DNA of 7,825 bases from an uncultured bacterium (GCA_903957405.1 CAJBPC010000525.1:1-7825), one strand, 5' to 3'. Positions 1 to 7,673 are shown, counted from the stretch's first letter. The notes: generated by a model not told the origin, from the sequence alone. Made by a program: numbers and translations.

Positions 1-471
1 TCAGTCTTTGATAGCAATCTTCCGGCCAGAGTTCACACCAGCCACATTTCGGCTCATTCAACGTCAAAACCCAAGGCTAAACGGCTGCAAATGTCCAAAA
101 ACGAGTCAAACTGCAGCATACGGCAAGCTTGTCTTTTCCAGGCCTGTCCTTCTGATCTCGATCAGAGGCAGATTGCACACAAAAGGAAACATACGCATGC
201 TCAGCGTCTCATCCAGACATGAGCAATGACAGGGCATTTACATGCATTAAAACCCAACACCCTAGACATCGCAAAAGGCTTTCCACACCGGATGTCATGG
301 CTTTATCTCGGAAGGCAATCGATTGGCGAGGACCGGTCTTCATGACCATCCTATACCGGGAAGAATTCAGGCAATATGCGGAAGATGAGGCAGCCCATGC
401 CTGCCGATATCATGACAGGACAAGTCTCCGGATCCGAAAATGATCATTCCGTTTTCTTATGGGCTATCCGA
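1..471. other. Gene-poor stretch downstream of the PhnA-family gene
   Basis: I see no gene here that I can support. Short open frames exist on both strands (up to 74 codons on the plus strand, 43 on the minus strand), but they are rich in Cys, His and Arg, lack recognisable motifs, and overlap one another. Two small symmetric elements are visible. One is an inverted repeat at 149-168. The other is a 10-base palindrome, AATGATCATT, at 439-448, set inside a GAAAA/TTTTC pair (436-440 and 452-456) just past the PhnA stop. The latter could be a weak 3'-end structure for that transcript, but no clean GC stem plus T-tract is present. No tRNA cloverleaf or transposon end was noticed. The minus-strand frame 1-57 starts with ATG and stops at the very first base of the window; it is only 18 codons long and I do not call it. 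Confidence 0.6.
149..168. repeat. Short inverted repeat (stem-loop or operator-like)
   Basis: The core at 151-166 is TCTGATC followed by GATCAGA with a 2-base centre, a perfect 7-base inverted repeat. A T/G wobble and one further C/G pair extend it to 149-168. There is no T-tract on either side, so it does not look like an intrinsic terminator. It could be an operator-like dyad or a chance palindrome. No gene start lies close by. Confidence 0.35.
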
Positions 472-1053
472 TCAGCCCTGCTTACGCACAAATTTCGTAA
501 GGATGACGATCACTTGCCCTTCGATGCGGCCCTCTATATGTGTCGTGTCGTCATCCACCAGCCGGATGTTCTTCACCACCGTACCCATCCTCGCATTCAG
601 GGTGGAACCCTTCACATCCAGTGATTTTATCAGCACAACGCTGTCACCGGACTGGAGCGCCTGTCCGTTGCAGTCGCGATGGAGCGTTACACTCGAATCG
701 TTTTCGTGATCGCCGGTCGCCCTTGCCCAGGCCATCGATGCCTCATCCAGATACATCATCTCCAGTGCTTCCGAAGCCCAACTGTCCTCCCTGAGTCGAT
801 TCAGCATGCGCCAGGAAACAACCTGCACACCGGGTGCTTCGCTCCACATGGCGGTTGTCAGACAGGACCAGTGTCGCCTGTCTAGTTCCTCCCTTTTTCC
901 CAGCTGTGCAAGGCATTTCGCGCACGCCATGATGCAGTTATCCGCATGACGCTGGTCCTGTGGAGGCACCTCATGGATCCTCACATCATCCCCAGATGCG
1001 CAGAGCTCGCATCGGCCTTCGCTTCTTTGCTGCAGATCCTGTTCCATTGCCAT
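472..1053 (-). CDS. PhnA/YjdM-family zinc-ribbon protein
   Basis: A cytoplasmic protein of 193 residues with no signal peptide or membrane segment. An N-terminal zinc-ribbon-like region has CxxC at Cys15/Cys18 and a second pair, CxxC at Cys44/Cys47, with an extra Cys40. A middle part (about 60-114) rich in Trp, Glu and Met carries no motif I know. The C-terminal domain (about 127-192) is the clear family signature: DCNGQALQSGDSV, KSLDVKGS, GTVVKNIRLV and a final FVRK. This matches, from memory, the C-terminal domain of Escherichia coli YjdM (formerly PhnA), which is only about 110 residues, so this copy has a longer N-terminal half. Despite the 'alkylphosphonate utilisation' label, the family's biochemical role is not established, and it is distinct from phosphonoacetate hydrolase, also called PhnA. 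The first ATG is used; Met3 (1047) is an equally possible start. No phosphonate genes are nearby. Confidence 0.88.
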   Translation of the reverse strand: MAMEQDLQQRSEGRCELCASGDDVRIHEVPPQDQRHADNCIMACAKCLAQLGKREELDRRHWSCLTTAMWSEAPGVQVVSWRMLNRLREDSWASEALEMMYLDEASMAWARATGDHENDSSVTLHRDCNGQALQSGDSVVLIKSLDVKGSTLNARMGTVVKNIRLVDDDTTHIEGRIEGQVIVILTKFVRKQG

Positions 1054-1074
1054 ATGACGGTTTCAATTTTCGCG

Positions 1075-1082
1075 CGAAGATA
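1075..1082 (-). promoter_or_regulatory. Possible -7 element for the PhnA-family gene
   Basis: On the minus strand this reads TATCTTCG, one mismatch from the Bacteroidota -7 consensus TAnnTTTG. It would place transcription start roughly 15 bases upstream of the ATG at 1053. I see no good TTG -33 element at the expected spacing, so the assignment is weak. It is offered because the 195-bp gap after the peptidase gene suggests the PhnA-family gene has its own promoter. Confidence 0.2.
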
Positions 1083-1213
1083 ACGTTTTCGGATACCTGA
1101 AGTCCGGATCCGTCATCCCTCAGCCAAATCCGAGAATGGATTCGCTGCACCATCTTCGTCATGCCACAGCCCCGTACTCCGTGAAGAACGATCGGCACAT
1201 CCATATCTCCTGA

Positions 1214-1241
1214 GGCGGCGAGGCTGATGCACTGCGCCGCC
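1214..1241 (-). terminator. GC-rich hairpin just after the S9 peptidase stop codon
   Basis: A 7-base perfect stem (GGCGGCG at 1214-1220 with CGCCGCC at 1235-1241) encloses a 14-base loop and starts seven bases after the peptidase stop codon. It may mark the 3' end of that transcript. No T-tract follows it, so it is not a standard intrinsic terminator. A competing 6-base pairing, CTGATG (1224-1229) with CATCAG (1247-1252), would instead fold over the stop codon. The two pairings are mutually exclusive. Confidence 0.3.
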
Positions 1242-1248
1242 GAAGCCA

Positions 1249-4212
1249 TCAGTCGGGATCGTTTGAAGCATCAAAGGTCGCCCGGATGTTCAGATGGTCC
1301 TGAAGCTTTGCACGATCGACGCCTTCTTTCAGCCAGTCAGGAGCAGCGGCCCCTTTCAAGTGATGGTCAAAAAACTCCATCATCCGCACACTGTAATCTT
1401 TTCGGTTTTCCATCTTTGCCAGTCCGTGATTCTCGCCCTTGTACTGCATCAGCACGACCGGCTTTTTCAGCCGGCGCAGGGCATTGTAGAACTCGATCCC
1501 CTGCGTGAAATCGACCGCACCGTCTTTGTCGTTGTGCAGCATCAGCAAAGGTGTCGTCACCTGTTTGACATGATACACCGGTGAGTTGCGCAGGTATGCA
1601 TCCCAGTTATCCCAGGGACCGCCAAGGAAACGACCCTGAGAAGCTTCGAAGATGGACATATTGCCACCGCCTGAATTCCAGTAGATGAGGTCGTACATGC
1701 TGACCATATTCGTCAACGGCGCCCCTGCCGCGGCGGCCTTGAACTGTCCCGTCTGTGTGACCAGGAAGCAGGTCTGGTAACCTCCCCATGAATGACCGTG
1801 GATCCCCACACGGTCGGGATCGATCACCCCCGTGGCGATGGCAGCCTTCACACCGGGCAACACGCACCATACGGCCGACATCCCGGGATCGTCCAGTGTG
1901 TACACGATATCCGGCACGAAAACCGCATATCCATTCGACGTGTAGATCGTAGGATTCCAGCCGGTGCCGCCGAAGCCCGGATTATTCCAGTTATGAAGTG
2001 TCTGCGACAGCTTCTCGTAATAGTACACGATCGTCGGATATTTACGGCCTTGTTGGTATCCCGCCGGAAGGAACAAAGCCCCTTGCAGACTGTCGCCCTT
2101 ATCGGAGACATAATTCACGAGCCGCACGCCACCACTCCAGACATATTTTGAAGCATCAGGTGCGTTCTTCGTCTGCTGTACACCGTTAGTAAGCGATGCA
2201 TCAGCGGAAAAATATTCGGTCGGACTGTTGAAATCCTCGCGGCTGTAGACATACACATCCGCAAGCTTCGCCTTTCTGAGACCGGATATGTTCGCATCCT
2301 CCCATGTCAAGGTCGTGGCTCCGGTTTTCAAGCCCTTTGCATCCGCATCGATGCGCGCATATCCGCTTTTCTTGGTGCGTTCGCCATACATCCGCACATA
2401 AAGCGGTTTGCGGATATCAAATCCTTTTTCTTCCGGATCGAGCTGCACGCGCGACTGATAGCGAATGCCCTGCAAGCGTCCGTTGACCGTGAGGTTCCTG
2501 GCAGGATCCCTGCCATTGGCGGATACCAGCCAGATGTCCCACAGATCCCGTATCAACAGGTAACGGCTGTCACTGCTCCATCCCAGCACCTGTGTGAGGG
2601 GTTTGCGTACGTTGTGATCATCTTCGGTATTGATGAAAGAAGTCGGGATCTTGTCAGTGATATTCTGGTGCGTGCCGGAGCGGATGTCGTAGACATGAAA
2701 ATGACCATCCTTTCCGTACACGAGCTTACTGCCATCCCAGGACGGCCGCGGTGCGGAGCTAAAGCCGGGCAGATAGAACCGTTCCATGAGCGGCGTTCGT
2801 TTCCCGCTTTTCATGTCCACCAGGTAATAATCGTTGTATGACTGACCATCGAGATTCTGCTGGAATTCATGGGCCCGATTGTCTTCTGCGAGGGCATATT
2901 GATGTCCGGGAAGCGGATCGACAGATGTCAGCGTGGAGTCCTGCAACAGGATAAATCGATTTGTGGACACTTGAAAAGATGCCAGGTGACTGCGGTTCTT
3001 ATCCATCATCTCCATCACTTGCTGCCGGCTTTGAAGCCGCTTATCCTGCCAATGCCAGATGGTCATGTCTGGCCGGATCGTATCAATGACAGCCGAAGGA
3101 CGGCTTTCCCCGCCAGCCTTTGCGATGGCTTTCTGCAGGTCCTCCAGGGTTCGGATGGACGTATCGGCCCGCAACTTCGCGAGTTTGGCGGCATTGGCCG
3201 AGTCTGTCAACCCGGGAGGGGCTTGCCGGGTGGCGTCTTTTTTCAAGGCTTCCAGGGGATGGATCCCGAAGATCAGCCGGCCAAGATCATCCGTCCACTC
3301 AGGTTTTCGGTTAGGGCTGACCGTCATGCCCTTCGGGAATTGCAGAGAATCCCTGACTGGATCATAGATGCTGACCGCTGGCACGACAGCCAGGTCTTTC
3401 ACGCCTATCACGATCCCTTTTTCATTCTTGTAGGCCTCATCGCGGACCATCTTCAGCAGGCTGAAGGCCGTACCATCTTCATTCCATCCGAGTGACTTAT
3501 AGGTTGCCTTGTCATTGTCAATGACCGTGGTTTGACGGCTGACGACCTTCATGAGGTTCACCCCGTTGCCCGTCTGTCCCGCCGCATCGGTCGTATATGC
3601 CAGCCAGTCACCTGCCTTGTTGACGGCATACTCGCCGACATTACCCATCGAAAACGTCTTCATATCCGTAAGATGCGTGAGCAACAGGTCGGTCCCGGCC
3701 GATGCTGCAGGACCATTGCCCTTTTCTTTCGGCACCTGCACAAGGAGATGCGAGGAAGCTTTACCGTTGAAGGCATAAGTCCCCGCTTTGTCGTAGGTGG
3801 TACTCTTCCAGTTGTTGAGGTCGACGAGGTGAAGCTTTTCGAACAATTGCCTGCCTCCCGGACTCTTCGCTGCGGCTTTCTTATCCTTGTCCTTTGGGAA
3901 TTCCTTGAACGCCATCCACCGCCCATCCTCGGAGAACGCCACACTGAAGGAAGGGGCCGACCCGATGGGATAGCTGCGACTAACGGTATCGCCTACCTTT
4001 TTCAACATCAACGATCCGTCACCCTCCACCGGATGCATGGCATAAGCCATCCACTTGCCGTCGGGCGAGATCGTCACGCTCTGCGAAGCGATGGAACGCC
4101 AGCCGGTCGCATCCTTCCACGACATGGGCTTCGGCACGGCCTTTTCCTGTGCCGTGGCAGAGGACATGAAAAGGATCAGCATAGGAAACAGGATGTGACG
4201 CAATTCGATCAT
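1249..4212 (-). CDS. Secreted S9-family (prolyl oligopeptidase-type) serine peptidase
   Basis: A 987-residue exported peptidase expected to cleave short peptides in the periplasm or outside the cell. The start at 4212 is preferred over the in-frame ATG at 4251 because it places a classic signal peptide at the very N-terminus (MIELRHILFP..., hydrophobic core, cleavage near SATA|Q). The N-terminal two thirds carry repeated propeller-blade motifs such as SPDGKWMAYA, SEDGRWMAF and SSDSRYLLI. A charged, probably helical insertion lies at about 318-373. The C-terminal alpha/beta hydrolase (about 690-945) holds the nucleophile motif GHSWGG with Ser808, the probable acid Asp897 (NDKDGAV) and His929 (GENHGL), so the triad looks intact. 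It is longer than classical prolyl oligopeptidase (about 700 residues), mainly through the enlarged propeller part. Substrate specificity cannot be read. The terminator-like and promoter-like signals before it suggest a unit separate from the glycan cluster upstream. Confidence 0.93.
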   Translation of the reverse strand: MIELRHILFPMLILFMSSATAQEKAVPKPMSWKDATGWRSIASQSVTISPDGKWMAYAMHPVEGDGSLMLKKVGDTVSRSYPIGSAPSFSVAFSEDGRWMAFKEFPKDKDKKAAAKSPGGRQLFEKLHLVDLNNWKSTTYDKAGTYAFNGKASSHLLVQVPKEKGNGPAASAGTDLLLTHLTDMKTFSMGNVGEYAVNKAGDWLAYTTDAAGQTGNGVNLMKVVSRQTTVIDNDKATYKSLGWNEDGTAFSLLKMVRDEAYKNEKGIVIGVKDLAVVPAVSIYDPVRDSLQFPKGMTVSPNRKPEWTDDLGRLIFGIHPLEALKKDATRQAPPGLTDSANAAKLAKLRADTSIRTLEDLQKAIAKAGGESRPSAVIDTIRPDMTIWHWQDKRLQSRQQVMEMMDKNRSHLASFQVSTNRFILLQDSTLTSVDPLPGHQYALAEDNRAHEFQQNLDGQSYNDYYLVDMKSGKRTPLMERFYLPGFSSAPRPSWDGSKLVYGKDGHFHVYDIRSGTHQNITDKIPTSFINTEDDHNVRKPLTQVLGWSSDSRYLLIRDLWDIWLVSANGRDPARNLTVNGRLQGIRYQSRVQLDPEEKGFDIRKPLYVRMYGERTKKSGYARIDADAKGLKTGATTLTWEDANISGLRKAKLADVYVYSREDFNSPTEYFSADASLTNGVQQTKNAPDASKYVWSGGVRLVNYVSDKGDSLQGALFLPAGYQQGRKYPTIVYYYEKLSQTLHNWNNPGFGGTGWNPTIYTSNGYAVFVPDIVYTLDDPGMSAVWCVLPGVKAAIATGVIDPDRVGIHGHSWGGYQTCFLVTQTGQFKAAAAGAPLTNMVSMYDLIYWNSGGGNMSIFEASQGRFLGGPWDNWDAYLRNSPVYHVKQVTTPLLMLHNDKDGAVDFTQGIEFYNALRRLKKPVVLMQYKGENHGLAKMENRKDYSVRMMEFFDHHLKGAAAPDWLKEGVDRAKLQDHLNIRATFDASNDPD

Positions 4213-4239
4213 GGCGGTTTTTTTAGATGAAAAATCCGT

Positions 4240-4273
4240 GAAGCATATCATTTCGTGAATTTAATTCAAAAAA
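4240..4273 (-). promoter_or_regulatory. Possible promoter for the S9 peptidase gene
   Basis: On the minus strand a TTTTTTG tract (4267-4273) could supply the -33 TTG, and TATGCTTC (4240-4247) resembles the -7 consensus TAnnTTTG with two mismatches. The 19-base spacing between them fits Bacteroidota promoters. The predicted transcript would begin only about 20 bases before the ATG at 4212, downstream of the alternative ATG at 4251. That agrees with the start chosen from the signal peptide. Confidence 0.33.
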
Positions 4274-4302
4274 CGCGGATGGATAAGCAAAAGACCTATC
4301 CG
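4267..4302 (-). terminator. Weak intrinsic terminator after the beta-helix gene
   Basis: Read on the minus strand, CGGAT (4298-4302) can pair with ATCCG (4276-4280), and after CG comes a run of six T (4268-4273). An alternative pairing inside the same element is GGATA (4297-4301) with TATCC (4281-4285). The element begins 20 bases past the beta-helix stop codon, the right place to end the cluster transcript. The stem is only 5 bases with a 17-base loop, so termination would be partial at best. Its T-tract overlaps the proposed -33 region of the next gene. Confidence 0.4.
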
Positions 4303-4321
4303 GAGCGCATCAGACGCATCA

Positions 4322-5962
4322 TCATCTCACCTGTATGGCACCCATCGATGGCCGGCCTTCGATGGGCATTCCGAGGATATCATACGCCATCCTCAATCCA
4401 CCCGGCAGGGTGAAAGCATCACCCGGCAGGGCTGCGACAGGCATACCTTTTCGCATCAGATCCTTATTGGTCGGGATGTAATCCAGCGGGGACATGCCGC
4501 CGGGATTCTTGAAGCCTGCATCCCCGTACAAAGGATCTGAATCCTGAATGGCAATATTGGCGGGCCATGCATCCTTGCTGAAAAAAAGATTGTTCCGGAA
4601 TACGACCCTGTCGGGAACGACGGATGATGAATCCTTATATTTTTTTTGATCCTCTTCCACTCTCTTGCTACCGCCCATCAAGTGAAAGATATTGTTGACC
4701 AGGAGGATCCCCGAAGCGTTGGCTTCAACAGACATTTTGGCGAGGAGACCCTTCCGGGCATAGATGGTGTTGTTGTAGACATAACTGTTGACAGGACCTC
4801 TTTTCGGTTGGGAATTCCCTTGGTAACCACTCAGCCAAAAGATCTTTCCTTCCTGAAAAGCACCATTCTCCCCCTTTATCCTGTGGCCGTCGTTGACACT
4901 GATGTTATACCGATAGGCACAGTTGTAGTTGTTCCCCAGTATCTCACAAAATCCTCCAGCGTTCCCCGCACTGAAATTATACTGAAAGACGATATTGTCG
5001 CAGTTGAAGTCGATGTGCCCACCGGCCGAATCACCCGGGCCGTTTGCATTGGTGAGCCTGTTTTTTTCAATGAGTACGGAGGATGCACCCCATGTCCAAA
5101 TGCCACTGCCCCTACCCCATTTCCGGGCATCGTCATTGCTGCCGGAATGATCAATGTCATTTCCGGCGACATGAACCATCCTGACATTCGACATTTGCAT
5201 ACCCGGCCCTCCGGTATGTGACAGCACATTGTCCATTATCCTTACATGGCGGATATTCTGCGTGTTGGCACCTGTGAGCTTGATGCCGGTGTGCTCCACA
5301 TTCCGTATCCGGCAACGACGGATGTCGATCTCTTCGATCAATGATCCCGGGTCCTTTGCGATCAGCCGAATTCCCCAGCCGTATCGCTGGGTGCCGTTGG
5401 CGGTGCGGATCTCACCTGCGTCACGGACAAATCCCTTTGCCTCGTAAAAGACATCTTCAACCCTGAGGTTTTCCAGTGTGATGAAAGCGACACGCTCCGA
5501 GCCACTGCACTGCACCATGATACCTGTGCGCATGTCAGCCATGCCGGATCCTTCAGCCGGTCCGTCCGCAATGACCTTCAGGTTCCTGACCGTCACATGC
5601 CGGACATGTTGCAACAGGATGCCGTTCGTCAGGCCGGCGGCATTGATCACAGCGGGTTCAAGGGTGGCGGATCGGCGCTCAGGATACAGATCCACAATGA
5701 TCGGATGCTGCTGCGTGCCGAAAACATTCACCAACGACAATGACTCATTGAAAACCTCACCAGCCGCCAGCAGTATCCTGTCACCGGGGGAAAGGCTCAG
5801 CCCCGACAATGCCGAAAGCGACCGGAACGGAGACGCCGCGGTGAGCCCGTCATTCCGGTCATTCCCCATCCGCGGATGAAAATGGTAGTCCTTTGAGATG
5901 GATTCCAAAGGCAGGAAAATGGTTGCAATGGAACTGCAGAAAGCGAAAATGAATAGGCGCAT
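4322..5962 (-). CDS. Secreted right-handed parallel beta-helix protein
   Basis: A 546-residue exported protein with a signal peptide in the first 22 or so residues (MRLFIFAFCSSIATIFLPLE). Next comes the typical opening of pectin-lyase-fold proteins: GNDRNDGLTAASPFRSLSAL (about 33-52), then SPGDRILLAAGEVF (58-71). Coils follow with regularly spaced Gly-Ile, Val-x-Asn and N-ladder positions, for example NGILLQHVRHVTVRNLKV (113-130), TGIKL (225-229), VRIMDNVLSHT (240-250), YVYNNTIYA (394-402) and LLVNNIFHL (420-428). The C-terminus closes with MAYDILGMPIEGRPSMGAIQ, usual for this class. The fold is used by polysaccharide lyases, epimerases and some glycosidases. I cannot assign a catalytic residue or CAZy family, though the Asp/Asn-rich, Cys-containing section at about 307-365 is the likeliest functional groove. 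The gene starts 7 bp after the preceding stop, so the two are almost certainly cotranscribed and probably act on the same glycan. Confidence 0.87.
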   Translation of the reverse strand: MRLFIFAFCSSIATIFLPLESISKDYHFHPRMGNDRNDGLTAASPFRSLSALSGLSLSPGDRILLAAGEVFNESLSLVNVFGTQQHPIIVDLYPERRSATLEPAVINAAGLTNGILLQHVRHVTVRNLKVIADGPAEGSGMADMRTGIMVQCSGSERVAFITLENLRVEDVFYEAKGFVRDAGEIRTANGTQRYGWGIRLIAKDPGSLIEEIDIRRCRIRNVEHTGIKLTGANTQNIRHVRIMDNVLSHTGGPGMQMSNVRMVHVAGNDIDHSGSNDDARKWGRGSGIWTWGASSVLIEKNRLTNANGPGDSAGGHIDFNCDNIVFQYNFSAGNAGGFCEILGNNYNCAYRYNISVNDGHRIKGENGAFQEGKIFWLSGYQGNSQPKRGPVNSYVYNNTIYARKGLLAKMSVEANASGILLVNNIFHLMGGSKRVEEDQKKYKDSSSVVPDRVVFRNNLFFSKDAWPANIAIQDSDPLYGDAGFKNPGGMSPLDYIPTNKDLMRKGMPVAALPGDAFTLPGGLRMAYDILGMPIEGRPSMGAIQVR

Positions 5963-5969
5963 AAATGAG

Positions 5970-7673
5970 TTATTGAGCGGGTGATGGCTTCTCTGTGTCT
6001 TGATCCCTGACCATGAAAAGGACAGTCTCGTTTTTTTTCAATCTGACGGATATGCCTTCCAGAAGCTGCCGCCCCGTATATATTTTCGACCGCCTGCCAT
6101 CCGCATGGGTGACCCTGTATTTTTTGTCAGCCTCAACCGTGTACCATTCGGGGAATTGGTTGATCCTGGGATAGTCTGCCGGCAGGTTCAGCCCAGACTT
6201 ATGTCGTTGCGCATCGAATCTGATTTTTCCTTTCCAACCGGAGGGGGAGCGCATCACGACCTTGATGCCACCATCGACGGCGACGGCTCCCAGATGAAGA
6301 TCTTTTTCCCAATCCACCGGTACGATCCCCTGTGTCTTCCAAAGGCAGTACATGATCGTGGTGCGGGCGAAGTTGCCATCGCCATGCCAGCCTTCGACCA
6401 TGCCTCCGGCTTTTTGAAAATCCCACATCACCCGGATCTCACTGTCGAGCCATAGCTTCACGGAGGGAATCGGTTCGCGGTTATAGAGATTCAGCGTACC
6501 CTCAATGGCATCGGCATATCCATCGGCACTACCCTCCCAGTCATGGTTCCGGTATCTTGCATTCAAAGACGACATGGCCTTCAAAACAGCCTCCCTGAAG
6601 GCCGGGATCGTATCGATCTTGGCAATGAACCAGTATGCATTGAGGGTGTAACCGAAATTATCTGCGAGCCGGGATGATAGGATCTCCCCTGACTTCGGAT
6701 TGATCTCATCATAAAAAAGCCCGTCGGCATTGCGACCGACTTCCAGTATGCGCTCCAGCATCTCATGGATATGCGGCCGCCATTGTTCTCGTTTGGCAGG
6801 CAGGGTGTAATATGCTGCGATATAGGCTTCGCAAAGCCCGGATATGATCTCACAGCCATGGTCGCGGATGCGCAAACGATCCAGCACCCTGGTAGGAGAC
6901 CCGCCTTCATGGAGATAGTGATCGGCAATTTCCAGCGCCCGGTCGAGATATTCCCGCTTTCCCGTGAACCAGTACATCCTTGATAACACCTGCAGCAGGT
7001 CGCCATTCACCTCCACCGTCGCACTGTTTCCATACCAGTTGCCCTTGAGATCTGAAGCCACGCGGACCAGCTTCGGCAGATCATCCAGGATATCCAACAT
7101 GCGATCGCTCCAGCGACTTTTGCCAAGCCACTCGGTCAGCGGGATCAACCCGTCCTTCATGTATTCCGCCGAACCGAATATGATGCGATTGGTATCGATG
7201 GAGGCATATTGAAATCCCTTTTTTGAAAATGAATAGTTATCCGGCAGGGCCCCTATCCTGGAAGTGAGTTTAATGTCAGCGTCCAGCATCCTGACAGCCT
7301 GCCCACGGAAGAAATCGGGCATGAGGATAGCGGATACAAGCACCATGTAAGGGTAGTTGTCTGCTGCAGCATCCCATGCGTTCCAGAAATCCACGGACTC
7401 CCGGATATTGCGGGGGATCAATCCCGAGGTAGGGTCTGCGTATGCCATCCACGCATTGACATAATCGACGCATCGGTTGAATCCTTCATTGACGAGCTGC
7501 GCATGCTGCAACGCGTCCTGCATCCCAAAAGTATCACATGGTGCATGCCGACGGAACGACCTGCCATGCTTTTTCACATCCTCCGTGACCGGGACTTGCG
7601 CACCGACGGAATGCACCATCGATATCAGCGACAGCAGGCAAAGCAGCAAATGATGGCTGAAAAAAACCTTCAT
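5970..7673 (-). CDS. Secreted helical-barrel protein, putative glycan-active enzyme of unknown family
   Basis: A 567-residue exported protein. The ATG at 7673 puts the signal peptide at the N-terminus (MKVFFSHHLLLCLLSLISM..., cleavage near VGA|Q). An in-frame ATG (7688) and a TTG (7700) upstream are less likely. The body (about 50-450) is mostly amphipathic helices with recurring aromatic and acidic patches: DFWNAWDAAADNYPYMV (95-111), WYGNSATVEVNGDLL (213-227), FYDEINPKSGEILSSRLADN (320-339), DWEGSADGYADAIEGTLNL (378-396) and EGWHGDGNFART (427-438). This is the look of an (alpha/alpha)6 barrel as in six-hairpin glycosidases and some lyases. The last 100 or so residues look beta-rich, like the accessory sandwich often attached to such barrels. 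The acidic residues in the DWEGSADGYADAIE segment are my guess for the active site. I recall similar unnamed proteins in Planctomycetes, but no characterised member. It sits 33 bp after the truncated gene and 7 bp before the beta-helix gene. Confidence 0.85.
   Translation of the reverse strand: MKVFFSHHLLLCLLSLISMVHSVGAQVPVTEDVKKHGRSFRRHAPCDTFGMQDALQHAQLVNEGFNRCVDYVNAWMAYADPTSGLIPRNIRESVDFWNAWDAAADNYPYMVLVSAILMPDFFRGQAVRMLDADIKLTSRIGALPDNYSFSKKGFQYASIDTNRIIFGSAEYMKDGLIPLTEWLGKSRWSDRMLDILDDLPKLVRVASDLKGNWYGNSATVEVNGDLLQVLSRMYWFTGKREYLDRALEIADHYLHEGGSPTRVLDRLRIRDHGCEIISGLCEAYIAAYYTLPAKREQWRPHIHEMLERILEVGRNADGLFYDEINPKSGEILSSRLADNFGYTLNAYWFIAKIDTIPAFREAVLKAMSSLNARYRNHDWEGSADGYADAIEGTLNLYNREPIPSVKLWLDSEIRVMWDFQKAGGMVEGWHGDGNFARTTIMYCLWKTQGIVPVDWEKDLHLGAVAVDGGIKVVMRSPSGWKGKIRFDAQRHKSGLNLPADYPRINQFPEWYTVEADKKYRVTHADGRRSKIYTGRQLLEGISVRLKKNETVLFMVRDQDTEKPSPAQ

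Noticed and set aside
106..237. Minus-strand 43-codon frame ending in SLPYAAV
   Set aside because: It looks mildly protein-like, but no ribosome-binding site, homologue or conserved neighbour supports it.
219..443. Plus-strand 74-codon frame in the gene-poor region
   Set aside because: The Arg/His/Cys-rich composition and overlap with other frames suggest non-coding sequence; no motif is recognised.
472..1053. Assignment of the PhnA-family gene to phosphonate degradation
   Set aside because: No C-P lyase or phosphonate transport genes are nearby, and the family name does not reflect a proven role.
2869..3495. Plus-strand 208-codon open frame
   Set aside because: It lies wholly antisense to the S9 peptidase gene and shows no recognisable motif; long antisense frames arise easily opposite genes of this base composition.
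3532..4230. Plus-strand 232-codon open frame
   Set aside because: It is antisense to the N-terminal part of the S9 peptidase, rich in Arg/His/Gly, with no domain signature.
4305..4327. Repeated GCATCA/TCATC units near the beta-helix stop codon
   Set aside because: Only two to three imperfect short units are present, too few to call a tandem repeat.
4646..5221. Plus-strand 191-codon open frame
   Set aside because: It is antisense to the beta-helix gene, whose coil pattern clearly supports the minus strand; the Val/Ile-rich look is a mirror of the Asn/Asp-rich coils.
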